This document shows, in pieces, positions 44,740 to 58,959 of a stretch of DNA of 64,000 nt. Both the position numbers and the translations under genes were made by a program. Position 1 is the first letter of the stretch; each line of letters starts with the position of its first letter. Source of the stretch: Hymenopus coronatus. Taxonomy: Eukaryota; Arthropoda; Insecta; Mantodea; Hymenopodidae. The stretch lies in the NCBI GenBank assembly GCA_030762935.1, contig CM060900.1, positions 399,553,132 through 399,617,131 on the forward strand, written 5' to 3'. The notes beneath the pieces were generated by a model. That model had not been told where the DNA came from. It saw only the letters and a list, made by a program, of their open reading frames with translations, and made no database searches.

Positions 44740-46400
44740 TGACACAACAATGAAGTTCACAAAATCAGAGAAGAATTTTCTGAAGTAATAAACTGTATAA
44801 ACCTTTGTACCTCATGAGGACTAGCATTAAGAGGACTTGATGAATATGAATATTCACAAAGCCCTGATAATTTTTATCATTAATAAAATATACTTGTGAA
44901 CTCGGTTCACTGCTTAAATCTAATTTAGATAGCGCTTCTTCCTTTAAACATACATTCAAAAGTATTCTAACTAAACTATTAAGGTGCATGCTGGAGGTCT
45001 GCAGAAAACATATTTTAACTGAAGTTGCTGACCATGAATGTGTGGTTGTCATGGCAGACGAGACAATAGGAAAAACTAACAGCTTCCAACATTTTCTTGT
45101 GCTAAGATATTGTGATAGTTGAGGGTGTCCTGTTGAGAGATTTTGGGGTTTCTTTGTACCTTCTGACCAAAGTGCAACAGAAATAGCAGAGTGCATTTAA
45201 TGACAGTTTTCCATAACTTTGAAGAATGAAAAAGATAAGCTGGAAGACCATACAAATGTTGGCACTGTAGTGATCAAAGGAGCAATCAGTGGGTTGCAGA
45301 TGCCGGTTAAGAATGTGTATTGTGACAACACCGTCTGGTATGTGATCACTCTGATGTTCACTCTGGTATGATCATTCAGAATGGGAGACTTCTCACGACA
45401 CCATGATTCTTACTAATATTTGAAATGTTTCTCCAAGCTTCGATTTCTACTACCTTCAGAAGTTTCCAGAAAGTTTGTGACATAATTTTCTGGCTATTAA
45501 AGGAGAGAGGAGTATAATGCAGGGTTGTAGTGAATTTCACTGAGTTTTGGGTGATTGGAGTGCTAGCGTGCAGTGAGGTGTGAGCCATAGATAGCGTGCA
45601 GCCATAAACTGTCAACTGTCTAACGTCGAGTGAACTACTTGTAGCAGTGATTTAAAGACTCTATTTGTAACTAATTGTTGAGTCAAAAACATGATCTAGA
45701 ATGCCCATTTCTTAAATTGCTTTATTCATCAATTATATCTGAAATGAAAAGCTCTTGACGACAAAATACTAAAGCCAGAATATTTTTTGTGAACTTAGAT
45801 GCCATCCAAGCATTCTTTTCCTGATCACCACAGAGATCTTCCATTATGGATTCTTGTGTACCAAAATAAATACCATCTGGTGCTGCAACTAAAGGGGACT
45901 TTTAAGTCCAAAGCAGGTAACATTGTTTAAGAAGACACTTTAACTGAGTATCTTGAGATTCTCATGAACTCGAAATGTCTAACAACATTACAACAGAAGC
46001 CCATGTTCTTAAAAATTTGCAGGTTCACAAATTTTCTTTTTGGATTGCACTTTTTCACAGAATTATGATACATGTTAACTTTGTTTATAATCAACTACAG
46101 CATAAACTGGTAGCTGTAACTACTATTCGATGCCATCTTTGAGAATATCATTAATGGTATCAGGAATTTGACTGAGGAAACTGGAGAACATAGTGGATCT
46201 GAAATTCAAAAAACCTTACCAGTTTAACCACAGCCTGTCAAGAAGGGCAACAGCCAAGAAAGTATATGATGCTAGTTTTGCTCAGAAAAAGCCGTGTTTC
46301 CAATTTTCAAATCATCTCCACATTTGTACTCTTCTGTTGCCAAGCAGTTTTCACAGCTTCTGCAAAACGTTTCCTGAACTAGAACTAATTAAATGACAAA
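44740..46400 (+). pseudogene. hAT-like transposase fossil
   Basis: Plus-strand pieces in order: GLALRGLDEYEYSQSPDNFY (DUF4371 block, matching the FRGHDE pattern), MADETIGKTNSFQHFLVLRY near 45051 (the ADET motif that carries a catalytic Asp region in these proteins), then KGAISGLQMPVKNVYCDN near 45275 (the region before the conserved Cys-His). Weaker similarity extends to about 46390 (EDTLTEYLEILMNSKCLTTL; KKPYQFNHSLSRRATAKK). Frames shift repeatedly. The minus-strand ORFs at 44765-45196 and 45376-45615 are shadows of this region. Limits are uncertain. Confidence 0.5.
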
Positions 46401-47394
46401 GAAAAATTACACACTGTATTCCTCTGTATTCAAAAGAAACATTCAGAAATGTTGGAGGTCATGATTACTTCTGCAGATTAAGATTTCTCATAAATTAGAT
46501 TATTAATTTTTGGAAGCTTCATAACTCTTTCGTATTGCTGTAATCCTACCTATGATTATGAGTGTGCCAAAATGCTGATTTTATTCTTTGAACAGAATTA
46601 CGATCTGTGTGCATGCCATCCTGCATGAGGAGATGGATGCTTTCAAAGGAAAGGAATCTGAAGATCTCAAATTTCAACAAAAAGTTTATTAAGAAATTTC
46701 CTACTTCCAAATCGCTGATATGGTGCATGGAGCTAGTATATAAGTGGTATATTAAGGTATGTAATAATTTCATAAATTTTCTAGTAGACCTTCCACTTGC
46801 AGAAAGCAAAAGCCACCACTGAATACATTTCTATATATATACAAACAAGGAACTGTAAGTATGTTTAGTTTTTAAAAGCAATTCTGTAACTTGGTCTAAT
46901 GTGTATTTTTCCAAATCTCCTTATGTTTTTTTTTTTTTTTTTTTTTTTTTTTTCTGAAGCTTAAATAGTTTTGTACTTATGGTTTCTGAGTTGTACCCCA
47001 TAGTATCAGTCTATGTGTTAAGTGTGGATGAATGAAGGCAAATTGCACATGCATAATGCTGTCATCTCTAGCAATTTTTTCTACATGTATTTTTCATTTC
47101 AATTTTTTTAATTAATAACTAAGCCCCGGAATTTAATGTTACTTGTCTACGACTTTTATTCCCTATTTCTAAATTTATGTTTTAATCATTCTTAGTCCCA
47201 CAACCTATTTTGCAACCATTCAGTTTTATTAGTGTTTAATGCTAGCCAAGTCCCTAAATGGTTTAGTGCTGATAATGATCATTTATTAGCTTTTTGCTTT
47301 AGGTTTTTCCTTAGTTCTCTGCTTTACTATAATAAAATTGTTATGTCATCTAAAATAAACCAAACCAAACTCTGTAGCACAACAGACAGCAGTC
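46401..47394. other. AT-rich stretch with a 28-base T run
   Basis: The T run is at 46926-46953. ORFs at 46546-46822 on both strands overlap each other and have no recognised motif. Confidence 0.35.
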
Positions 47395-47530
47395 TGGTCA
47401 TGGCCAACCACCACTGCATGCCCCACCTCTGCCCATTACAAGCAACCTGGGTGGGGTGTAGTACTGGAAAGTGTGACTTGATTAGTGCCCTGAGTCCTAC
47501 CCGGTTGGTTAATGCTGTTGTTCATGCAAC
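47395..47530 (-). mobile_element. Diverged SINE fragment, same family as 54874-55219
   Basis: The plus strand reads ccaccactgcatgccccacc, gggtggggtgtagtactgga and cggttggttaatgctgttgt. These correspond to the family words ccgctgcgtcccccat, ggatggggtgcagtattgga and cggccggttaatgcggtcct in the same order. The tRNA head is missing. Confidence 0.6.
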
Positions 47531-47726
47531 ATGATTGTTATGTCATGTTATGTCATCTGCATACCCAATTGCCATCCCCATCCCCCTTCTTGTTGTACCT
47601 TCCGAAATATTTCATTTATATATAACAGATTTGCAATATGTATTAAGGACTTTACTATTTCATCTTTGCAATATTTTTCAATGTCATTCACAAATTTATC
47701 TAGTCTGCTTATTTATTTTGTATTTT

Positions 47727-48115
47727 AGAATACCTACCTGTTCTACAAGAAGATGTGCCTTTAGCAGTGTGACAGGGCATATGCTTCATGCACAATGGAC
47801 TACCACTTCATTTCAGTTTTGATGTTCATCAGCTTCTAAATAACAGATTCCCTGACAAATGGATAGATAGAGATGGTCCAACCTGGCTTCCACACCTTCC
47901 AGACCTAAACCCACAAGACTTTTATTTTTGATATATTTTCAGGCTCTGGTATAACAAACATTGGCACAAGATGGAGAGAATCTTTTTGCCCATATTGTGC
48001 AAAGCAGCAAAAGAACATATACTTCATCAGAGATACAAGAGCACCTCCAGGACTCAATGTGATGGCAGGTTAATGTATGTTTCACTGCTAACAGTGGACA
48101 TTTTGAAAATTTCAT
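47727..48115 (+). pseudogene. DUF4817/Tc1-like transposase, C-terminal DDE part
   Basis: The frame reads EYLPVLQEDVPLAV, a stop, then GICFMHNGLPLHFSFD, LLNNRFPDKWIDRDGPTWLP and HLPDLNPQDFYF. This is the HDGAPPHF and PPRSPDLNPLDFF block set around the second and third catalytic acids; the usual Asp of HDG is Asn here. A weaker tail follows to about 48115. Same strand and order as the N-terminal part at 39767-43515. Confidence 0.65.
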
Positions 48116-49019
48116 GCCAGAGAGCATTTCATAGGAAATAATTGGTTTGTTTTTCTGTTCCTCTTTGTTCCCCATGATTAATGTACTATGAAGTGGTGGA
48201 AAATAAGTTGAAAATAAAGCATATCCATATAACATATATTCTTCTTCATGTGAGGAATGTCCTGAAAGTACTTTATTTTCACATCATTCATCTTTTATTG
48301 TCTGTAATGCTCTAGATGCTATCAAAGCAGTTTTGTTGAAAAACAACTATTTATTCAAAAGGAAGAGTCTGACTGTACTTTTACAACTTCTGTTCTACGG
48401 AAGAAACAGTTACTTCCCACTATTTGTTAATTTCTGGAACACTGGTGATAAAATACTATTGGATGCCTTCTAATATGGATAAATATTAAAACAGCAGAAG
48501 AATCCTGATGTATGCCCAAGATACAATATTTGGTTTTAATACAGTAAAAGATAATGGGATGGGCAAAATACTCCACTGTAAATGTTTTACTGAATGTACC
48601 CGAAATTAGCATCAGTGTGATACACAATACACTCAGGATAAGAAAGACTTTTTATCATTGATAAGGTTATGTTACAACTAGCTTAAAAATACAGTTGAAA
48701 TTTTAATATCTATAAACAAGAGGTTATGGATCTCAGAAGGACTTCAGGGATTCAAGAGGAGGCTCAGCTCAATATTGACCGTTAATCCTCTGTATACTGT
48801 TGACAAGTTTTATAATATAAATATGTGACGATAGCATGTATGATTTATGTATGTAGTTTACTGATGAAGTCATGAATTATTGTATTCAACAGACTAATAA
48901 ACGATCTATCTATCTATGTATTTCCTATAGAAAATATCAGGAAAGGGGAATAAAGTAATTATACCAGAATTTGACTAAGCCCAAAAGCTGTCTTTAGCTT
49001 AGTGGTAATGTTATATGTA
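48116..49019. other. AT-rich stretch, no gene seen
   Basis: No supported feature. Confidence 0.4.
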
Positions 49020-49311
49020 ACTAACACAGTTTTATTTTTATTTTTTTATTTTTTTATTTTTATTTTTTATTTTTTTATTTTTATTTTTATTATAATTATT
49101 ATTTTTATTATTATTATAAATTTCATTATTATTATTTTTATTATTATTCTTAGAATTATTTTATTTTTATTATTATTTTTATTAATATTATTTTTCATCT
49201 TATGATTATTATTTTTATTAATATTATTATTAGTATTTTTATTCTTATTATAACTATTATTGTTATACTTATTTTCATTATTTTTATTATGATTATTATT
49301 TTTATTATTTC

Positions 49312-49344
<33 letters not shown>

Positions 49345-49893
49345 TCTTTATTATTATTATTATTATTATTATTATTTCTATTATTATTATATTTATTAAT
49401 GTTTTAACAACTTTTATTATTATTTTATTATTATTACTATTATTAACATTATTATTATTATTATTACTTTATTATTATTTTACTGTTATTATTTTTACTT
49501 TTTTATTATTACTTTTAAAACTATTATTTTTATTTTTTAATTATGTTTATTTTATTATTATTTTTATTATTATTTTTATTTTTATTATTATCTTTATTAT
49601 AATTAATATTTTATCATTTTTATTATTATTAGTAGTATTTATATTTTTTTTAAATTTTTTTTATTATTATTACTTTTTATTACTGTTTATATTTTTATTA
49701 TTATTATTTTCTATTATAGTTTTTATTACTATTTTTATTATGATTATTATTTTTATTATTTTTATTATATATGTTATTATTTTTATTATTTTATTATATA
49801 TGTTGTTATTATTTTTTATTATTTTTTATTATTTTAATTATTATTATTTTTATAATTATTTTATTAATATTTTATTTTTATTATTGTATTATT

Positions 49894-49931
<38 letters not shown>

Positions 49932-50347
49932 TTTATTATAATCATTATTATTCTAAATATTATTTTTGTATTATTATTTTAAGTAATTTTATTATTATTA
50001 TTTTTATTATTATTTTAACTATTATCATTCTTATTATAATTATTATTTTTATTTATAACTATTATTGTTATATTTATTTTTATTATTATTATTTTTATTA
50101 TGACTATTATATTTATTATTTTTTTATTATTATTATTTTTATTATTACTTTAATTATTATTATTTTTACAATTTCTAATATAATTATTATTATTATTATT
50201 TATGATTTTATTGTTATTATTTTTATTTTTAATATTATTATTATAATGATTATTATTATTTATAATATTATTATAATGATTATTAGTATTTTAATATTAT
50301 TATTATAATGATTATTATTATGTTAATTATTTTTATTATTATTTTTA

Positions 50348-50378
<31 letters not shown>

Positions 50379-50456
50379 TTATTACCATTTTATTCCTATT
50401 TTTATTATGACTCTTATTTTTATATCTTTATTACCATATAATTCTTATTTTTATTA

Positions 50457-50491
<35 letters not shown>

Positions 50492-51553
50492 ATTTCAATT
50501 TTTTTACCATTATGATTCTTATTATTATTTTCATTTTGACTATAATTTTTATTATTTTTATTATAATAATCATTATTATTTTTATTATAATGATTATTAT
50601 TACTTTTACTGTAATTATAATTATTATAATTATTATTTTTGATATTTTAATATTTTTATTACTATTTTATTATGATTTTTATTATTAGTATAATTTTTGT
50701 GTTTATGATAATTATTATTATTTTCATTATTTTAATTTTTTACAATAATTATTACTATTCTTATTATTTTAATTTTTTTATTAATATCCTTTTTATTATT
50801 ATATTTATTATTATTTTATCTATTTTGATTATAATTTACATTTTCATATTTATTATAATTATTACTATTATTACTATTATTATTTTTATATTTATTATTA
50901 TGGTTATTATTATTATTTTTTATTATATTAATATTTTTATTATTATTTTCATTATTATTATTTTTATTATTGTTATTTTTATTATTACTTTTTTATAATT
51001 ACTTTTTATTATTATATTTAAACTTATTATTATTATTATTATTATTTTATTATTGTTTTTATTCCTATTATTTTTATTATTATTATTATTTTATTATTGT
51101 TTTTATTCCTATTATTTTTATTATTATTTTTATGATTATTTTTATTTTTTTATTATTATTTTTATTATTATCTTCATTATGACTTATTTTTTATACTTTT
51201 ATTATTATTTTTATAATTAATTTTGTTATTATTATTTTTATGATTATTATTTTTATTATTATTTTTGTTATTATTTTTATTATTATTATAATTACTATTT
51301 TTATTACTATTATTCTTATTATTATTATTATTATTATTATTCTTATTTTAATTATCATTGCTATTTTTATTATAGTTATCATTATTATTTTTATTATAAT
51401 TATTATTTTTATTATAACTATCATTATTATTTTTATTACAATTATCATTATTATTTTATTATTATTATCTTTATTTTTATTACTATTTTATTATTATTAT
51501 TATTATTATTTTTATTATTTCTTATTATTACTTTTATTTTTATATTATTATTA

Positions 51554-51596
<43 letters not shown>

Positions 51597-52758
51597 TTAA
51601 TTATTATAATTTTACTGTTTTTATTATTATTATGTGTATTATTTTTGTTATTATTATAGTATCACTATTATTCTTATTATTGTTATTATTATTATTTTAA
51701 TTATAATTATTATTATTATTATTTTTATAATTAAATTTATTTTTATTTTATTTTTATTATTTTATTATTTTTATTATTATTTTATTATAATGATTATTAT
51801 TATTATGATTATTTATATCATTATTACTATTTTTATTAAGACTATTATTTTTGTTATTTTATATTATTATTCTCTTTATATTTATTTTTATATTATTGTT
51901 AATTTTATTTTTAATATTTTTACTATTCTAATTTTTATTATCATCATTATTATTATTATTATTTATAATAATTATTATTATTTTATTTATTATTATTGTT
52001 ATTATTATTAATATTTTTATAATTATTATTTTTATATCTTTATTATTATTTTGAGTATTTTTATTATTTTATAGTTATTTTTATTTTGTTATTATTTTCA
52101 TTATAATTATTATTTTATTACTACTATTCTTCTTATTATTATTCTTATTTTAATTATCATTGCTATTTTGATTATAATTATCATTATTATTTTTATTATA
52201 ATTATTATTCTTATTATAATTATCATTATTATTTTTATTATAATTATTATTATTATTTTTATTATTATTATCTTTATTTTTATTACTATTTTATTATTAC
52301 TATTATTTTTATTATTTTAGTAATTTTTATTCTTATATTATTATTACTATTATTATTATTTTTTATTATTATTGTTCTTATTATTGTTATCATTATTATA
52401 ATTATTTTTATACTTACATTTATTATTATTTTATTTTTATTATTTTATTATTATTTAAATATTATGATTATTATTATGATTATTTTTATTATTTATATTA
52501 TTATTATTATTACTATTTTTATTATGACTATTATTCTTGTTATTTTATATTATTATTCTCTTTATATTCATTTTATATTATTTTTAATTTTATTTTTATT
52601 ATTATATTTATTTTTATTACTATTATAATTATTTTTATTTTCATTATTACTATGATTATTTTATTTATATTATTATTACGATTATTTTTATTATTATTTA
52701 TTATTATTTTTATTATGATTTTTATTATGACTATTATTTTTATTATTATTTTGTATTA

Positions 52759-52795
<37 letters not shown>

Positions 52796-53326
52796 TATTA
52801 TTATTATTATTTTTATGATTATTATTATTATTCTTTTTATCACTATTTTTATTATGACTATTATTTTTATTATTTTTTATTATTATAGAATTATTACTTT
52901 TATAATTATTATTATTTTTATTTTAACTATTATTGTTATGTTTATTTTCGTTATTACTTTTATTATGATTATTATTCTTATAATGATTATAATTATTATT
53001 TTTATTATAATCAATATTATTATTTTTAGTATAATTATTATTTTTTATTATAATTGTTGTTTTTAATATTTTAATTTTTTATAAACTTTTATTATTATTA
53101 TTTTTATATTAATTTTTATATTATTATTAATTCTATTAATATTATAATTTTTTTATTATAACTATTTTTGTTATATTTATTTTTATTATGCCTATTATTT
53201 AAGTAATTTTTTTATTTTTATTATTTTATAATTATTCTTTATATTTGATTATAATTATTATTATATTTATATGTATTATTATTTTAATGACTACTATTTT
53301 TTATTATATTTGTATTATTATTCTTA

Positions 53327-53379
<53 letters not shown>

Positions 53380-53812
53380 TTAATTATAATTGTTGTTATT
53401 AATTTTGTTTATATTATAATTCTTTTTATTATAATTATTATTTTATTTTTATTATTTTAATTGTTATTATTTATTATTTTTTATTATGACTATTTTTACT
53501 TTTTATTTTATTGTTTTTAATATTCTTATTTTTATTCTTATTTTTAATACTATTACTATTGTTATTAGTATTTTTCTTATTATTTTTATTATTAATTTAT
53601 ATTATTATCTATAGTTTTTATTATAATAATCATTATTATTTTTATAATTATAATTTTTATTATTATCTTTATTATTATTATTTTTGTTATAATTATTTTA
53701 ATTCTAATTATTATTATAATTATTATTATTATTTAATATTATTTTTATTATAATTATTATTTTTTATATTTTCATTATAAATTTTAGTATTTTTATTATT
53801 ATTACTTGTATA

Positions 53813-53890
<78 letters not shown>

Positions 53891-54807
53891 TTATTATTAT
53901 TTTTATTATAATTATTATTTTTTATATTTTCATTATAAATTTTAGTATTTCATTATTATTACTTGTATAATTATTATTATTATTTCTATAATTATAATTA
54001 TTATTACCATTTCTATTATTACTACTATTATTATTATTTTTTATTATATTTATTTTTATATTATTATTATTTTTATTATTAATTTTATTAATAATATTGT
54101 TATTATTTTTGTATGAGCATTATTTTTATTATTTTTTATTATTATAATTATTATTATTATTATTATTATTTAATTATTTTTATTATTATAATTTTTAGTA
54201 TTACTTTTATTATTATAATTATTATTTTATTTCTATTATTATATTTAATATTTTTATTATTATTATTTTTATTATTATTTTATTATTTTTATTATTATTA
54301 TATTTATTTTAGTAAGACTATTATTTTTATTATTATTTTTTATTATTATTTTATATTCATTTTTACATTATTACTATTTTTATTATTTTTTAATTATTTT
54401 TATTTTTATATTATTTAATTGTCATTTTTTTATTATTACTATTATTTTATTATTATTTTTATTATTAATTTTATTATAATTATTAGTATTTTATCATTAT
54501 TATTAATAAATATATTAATCGTATTATTATTATTGATAATTAGTATTTTTGTTATTATTTTATTATTTTTTAGTATTATTATAATTTTTATTAATTTTAT
54601 TCTTATTTTTACTACTATTTGCATTATTATAATCGTTATTATTTTTATCTCTATTATTTTTTATTATTATTTCTTTATTACTATTATTATTAATATTTTT
54701 ATTTATTATTATTTTTATTATAATTATTATTTTTATTATGACTATTATTTTTATTATTTTTTTATAATTTTTATTTTAATTTTTTATTTTTATGTTGTTA
54801 TTATTAC

Positions 54808-54861
<54 letters not shown>

Positions 54862-54873
54862 TAATATTATTAT
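49020..54873 (+). repeat. Degenerate (ATT)n array B, left part
   Basis: It starts as T-rich (TTTTTA)n-like repeats and becomes TTA/ATT with variant words. Perfect runs occur, for example 53821-53890. A longer word near 49197 recurs at 2235, 2581, 55955 and 56301. From about 54537 it aligns with array A from about 1162. The I/F/L/Y-rich frames are artefacts of the repeat. Confidence 0.95.
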
Positions 54874-55219
54874 AACTCCATGGCACGACAGCTCACGGGG
54901 AACCTTGGCCTACCGCCCGGCCGCTGCGTCCCCCATCTCGGTCCACTACAGACGTCATGGATGGTGTGCAGTATTGGAGGGTGAGACGTGGTCAGCGCCT
55001 CGAGTCCCTCCCGGCCGGTTAATGCGGTCCTCATGACCTGGAGCCGCTACTTCTCCATCAAGTAGCTCCTCAATTGGCCCCCCAGGGGCCTTACGAGGCT
55101 GAGTGCACCCCGGTCCAGGTCTCCCAGCGGGGGAAAAATCCCCACGCCGGTACTGGGGATCGAACCCAGATCTCCCGCTTAGTAAGCAGCTGCGCTACCA
55201 CCGCGCTAAGGAGACGACC
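54874..55219 (-). mobile_element. Near-complete tRNA-derived SINE inside array B
   Basis: Minus strand: a tRNA-like head with A box tggtagcgcag (complement at 55190-55201) and B box ggttcgatcccc (complement at 55155-55166), a GC-rich body, and the 3' end ccatggagtta that runs straight into (TAA)n. It is the best preserved of four family members here. Array A lacks it at the aligned place. Confidence 0.9.
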
Positions 55220-55564
55220 AGTATTATTATATTATGATTATTATTATTATTATTATTATGACTATTATTTTTATTATTTTTTTATTATTATTTTTATTAT
55301 TATTTTTATTATGGCCATTGTGTTTATTATTTTTATCATTAATGCTATTATATTTATTATTTCATTTTTATTATTTTAATATTATTATAATTTTATTATT
55401 CTTATTATTTATTATTTTTAATATTATTATTTTTTATAATTATTATTATTACTATTATTATTATTATTTATTTTTTTATTATGACTTTTATGTTATTATC
55501 TTTAGTATTAATGTTATTATTATTTTTATTATCATTTTTATTATTATTTTTATTATTTTATACA

Positions 55565-55624
<60 letters not shown>

Positions 55625-56591
55625 CATGTTTGTTATTATTAGTGTTATCCTTATTATTTTTATTATAATTATTATATTTTCAATTATTATTATATTTATA
55701 ATTATTATTTTTTTATATTTTTATTATTATTTTAAGTATTTTGATTATTATTTTTATTATTTTTATTAATTTCATTATTATTTTTATTATTTTAATTTTT
55801 ATTATAATTATTATTTTTATTATTATTTTTATTATAATTGTTATAATTTTTATTTTATTATTATTTTAAATTTCAATATTACTATTACTTTTATTTATTT
55901 CCTAATTATTTTATTTTTATTATTATTAGTTTTATTATTACTTATTTTCTTCTTCTTGTGATTATTATTTTTATTAATATTATTATTAGTATTTTTATTA
56001 TAACTATTATTGTTATATTTATCTTTATTATTATTTTTATTATGACTATTATTTTTAATATTTTTTATTATTAAAATTATTATTATTATTATTATTATTC
56101 TTATTATTATTATTATTTTTAATATTATTATTTTAATTAATTATTATATTTTTATTGTTTATATTTTTATTATTATTATTTTTCTTATTTTTTAATATTA
56201 TTATTCTTATTATTATTATTATTATTAATTTCATTATTACTATTATTTTCATTATAATTTTTATAATTATTTTATTTTTATTATTATTATTTTTCTTCTT
56301 CCTATGATTATGTTTTTCACTAATATTATTATTAGTATTTTTTATTTTATATAACTGTAATTGTTATATTTATTTTTATTATTATTATTTTTATTATGAC
56401 CATTATTTTTACTACTCTTTTTTATTATTATTTTTATTTTAATATTATTATTTTAATTATTATTTTTATAGTTATTATTCTTATTATTATTTTTAGTATA
56501 ATTATTATTATTGTTATTATAGTTATTATTTTTATTTTTATAATAATTATTATTTTTATTATTATTTTTATTATTGATTTTTTATTATTAA

Positions 56592-56646
<55 letters not shown>

Positions 56647-57024
56647 ATTACTATTACTATTTTTACTATGACTATTATTTGTATAATTTTTTTATTATTA
56701 TTTTCACTTTTATTTTTATATTATTTTTTTTAATATTCTTATTTTTATTATTATTTTTATTATTATTTTTATTGTTATTATTGATTATTGTTATTAGTAT
56801 TTTTACTATTATTTTTATTATTTTTAATTATAATTTTTATTTTTTATTATTATAATCATTATAATATTTTTTATTATTATTATTTTTATTATTATTATTT
56901 TTATTGTATATTTTGATATTATTTTTATTATTATTTTTATTATTATTATTTTTATAATTATCATTATTATTCTTATTATAATTATTACTTTTATTATTAT
57001 TTTTATTATTTTATTATTATTATG

Positions 57025-57059
<35 letters not shown>

Positions 57060-57360
57060 GATTATTATTATTATTATTATTATTATTACTGTTATATTAT
57101 GACTATTATGTTTATTATTTTGATTTATATTTTGATTAAGATTATAATTATTATTATTCTTTTTATTATTATTATCTTTATTATTATTTTACTTATTATA
57201 ATTATTTTAATTATTATTGTTATTATTATTTTAATTATTATTTTTTATTTTTTATTACTTTATTATTATTATTTGTTACTAATATTTTATTTTTATTTAT
57301 TAATATTTTATTTTTATTTATTATTATTTTTTATTTATTATTATGTTTATTATTAATAAA
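55220..57360 (+). repeat. Degenerate (ATT)n array B, middle part
   Basis: It aligns with about 1500-3060 of array A through words such as atggccattgtgtttatt/atgactattatgtttatt and ttatctttagtattaatg. The 346-bp higher-order spacing (55955 and 56301) matches that of array A (2235 and 2581). Confidence 0.95.
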
Positions 57361-57585
57361 CTACTTTTTTACTTTTTTAACCATCATTTCCTTATTAAAA
57401 AGAATCTGAAGCTTTTATGGCGGCGAACATATTCTAGACATTCTCAAGGTTCAGTATATATGTAGTGATGAAGAACCATCAATGTTTCTGGAGCGTGCAA
57501 CTCTCTCATTATCCTTCATGCTCCTGAAACCCATATGATTCTTCATCACTAAATCCTGGCTTAAAGCCCAATTCTATGATTATTA
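57361..57585. other. Unique island inside array B
   Basis: About 225 bases of normal-complexity sequence without counterpart in array A. It contains a strong foldback at 57463-57551 (separate entry). No ORF and no known family. Confidence 0.7.
57463..57551. other. Imperfect hairpin (35-nt arms, 19-nt loop)
   Basis: Left arm 57463-57497 begins tagtgatgaagaa and ends gtttctggagcgtg; right arm 57517-57551 begins catgctcctgaaac and ends ttcttcatcacta. They pair over most of their length with a few mismatches. The size and shape are those of a small-RNA precursor or the core of a short inverted-repeat element. Confidence 0.6.
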
Positions 57586-58361
57586 TTTTTATTTTTATTA
57601 CTATTTTCATTTTTACTACAACTATTATTATATATATATTTTTTTATTATTATTATTATTTATTGTTATTTATTATTATTATTATTTATTATCATTTATT
57701 ATTATTAGTTATTATTATTAATTATTAGTTATTATTATTAATGATTATTAGCTATCATTATTAATTATTGTTTATTATTATTGTTTATTATTATTTATGA
57801 TTTATTATTAATTATTGTTATTATTATTTATTGTTTTAATTATTATTTTTATTATAATTATTGTTATTTATTGTTATAATTATTATTATTAATTATTATT
57901 ATTATTTATTATTATTATTAATTATTATTACTACTATTATTTATTGTTTATTAATATCATTTATTATTATTTTTTTAATTATTATTTATTATTATTGATT
58001 ATTGATTATTATTATTTATTATTTTTGATTATTTATTATTATTGATTATTTATTATTTATTGTTATTATTTAGTATTATTTATTATTATTTATTTATTAT
58101 TATTAATTATTATTAATTATTATTATTTGTTATTATCTATTATTATATATTATTATTAATTAGTTTTATTCTTATTATTCTTATTTTTATTCTTATTTAT
58201 TATTATTATTGTTTATTATTTATCATCAATTATTATTTATTTATTAATTATTATTTATTATTATTAGTTATTATTATTTATTATTATTTATTAATATTAA
58301 TTATTATATATTATTATTTATTATTATTCATTATTTTTATCATTATTATTTATTATTTATT
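57586..58361 (+). repeat. Degenerate (ATT)n array B, right part
   Basis: It aligns with about 3080-3857 of array A (shared words attattactactattattta, gtttattatttatcatca) and ends at the same base of the piggyBac-like fragment. Confidence 0.95.
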
Positions 58362-58898
58362 AACCCTTGAAAGATATCATTGATTCATTAACCGACAACT
58401 TATTTGAGAGGGCATATTTAGTAGAACATGTTTCATTGAAGGGCACCAAGGCTTATAGAGTTTATCATAGCCTATCTCTCCCATAGGAACAGCTTTTAAA
58501 TTTTTGTTTAAGTGAATGTTTTTCACAAGTTTTTTGTATTTTGTGAAGCAGATTACTTTCGATATGCTCATTAATTTGTAGACTTTCTGGCACTTTACAT
58601 ACAAAGTTCTATACGCTCCTGACTTGCATACTGATTTGTTGGATTTACATATGGTTAACAATCTCCTGAGTCGTTAACTGCTTGAAATAATCTGGCTTCC
58701 TGTTAGTTTTTGCAACCTGAGATTTTGGTCTTGCAGAGTCCTCACAAAGTGTTTGTTTGAAGCACTCACCAACAGTTTCACTCCAATCTTCATTAGCACA
58801 GGTATCGTTGCATTCAACTCCGGGATGTCTAAATAGGAATAATGAGTTAATTCCACTGTAGCTTGTGAATAATTAAGATAGAGTGGTCCAGTGGGCAT
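58358..58898 (-). pseudogene. piggyBac-like transposase fragment, copy B
   Basis: It is nearly identical to 3857-4377, with the same truncation after the LSVNESM motif (here followed by ISFKG). It has a short extra piece (acaggtatcgt) near 58799 that copy A lacks; with it the upper ORF reads on through PELNATIPVLMKIGVKLL. It encodes no complete catalytic domain. Confidence 0.65.
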
Positions 58899-58959
58899 AT
58901 ATGGGAAAGATAGGGAATTTAAGGAGGAGGGAACCCTAGCTAGAGAGCAGGGCTAGGGC

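Noticed and set aside
44765..45196. 143-residue minus-strand ORF.
   Set aside because: The plus strand shows ordered hAT-like motifs (RGLDE, MADET), so the minus frame is a shadow.
54442..54624. Lys/Ile/Asn-rich minus-strand ORFs in the array (also 51191-51448).
   Set aside because: They are the complementary reading of the same AT repeat.
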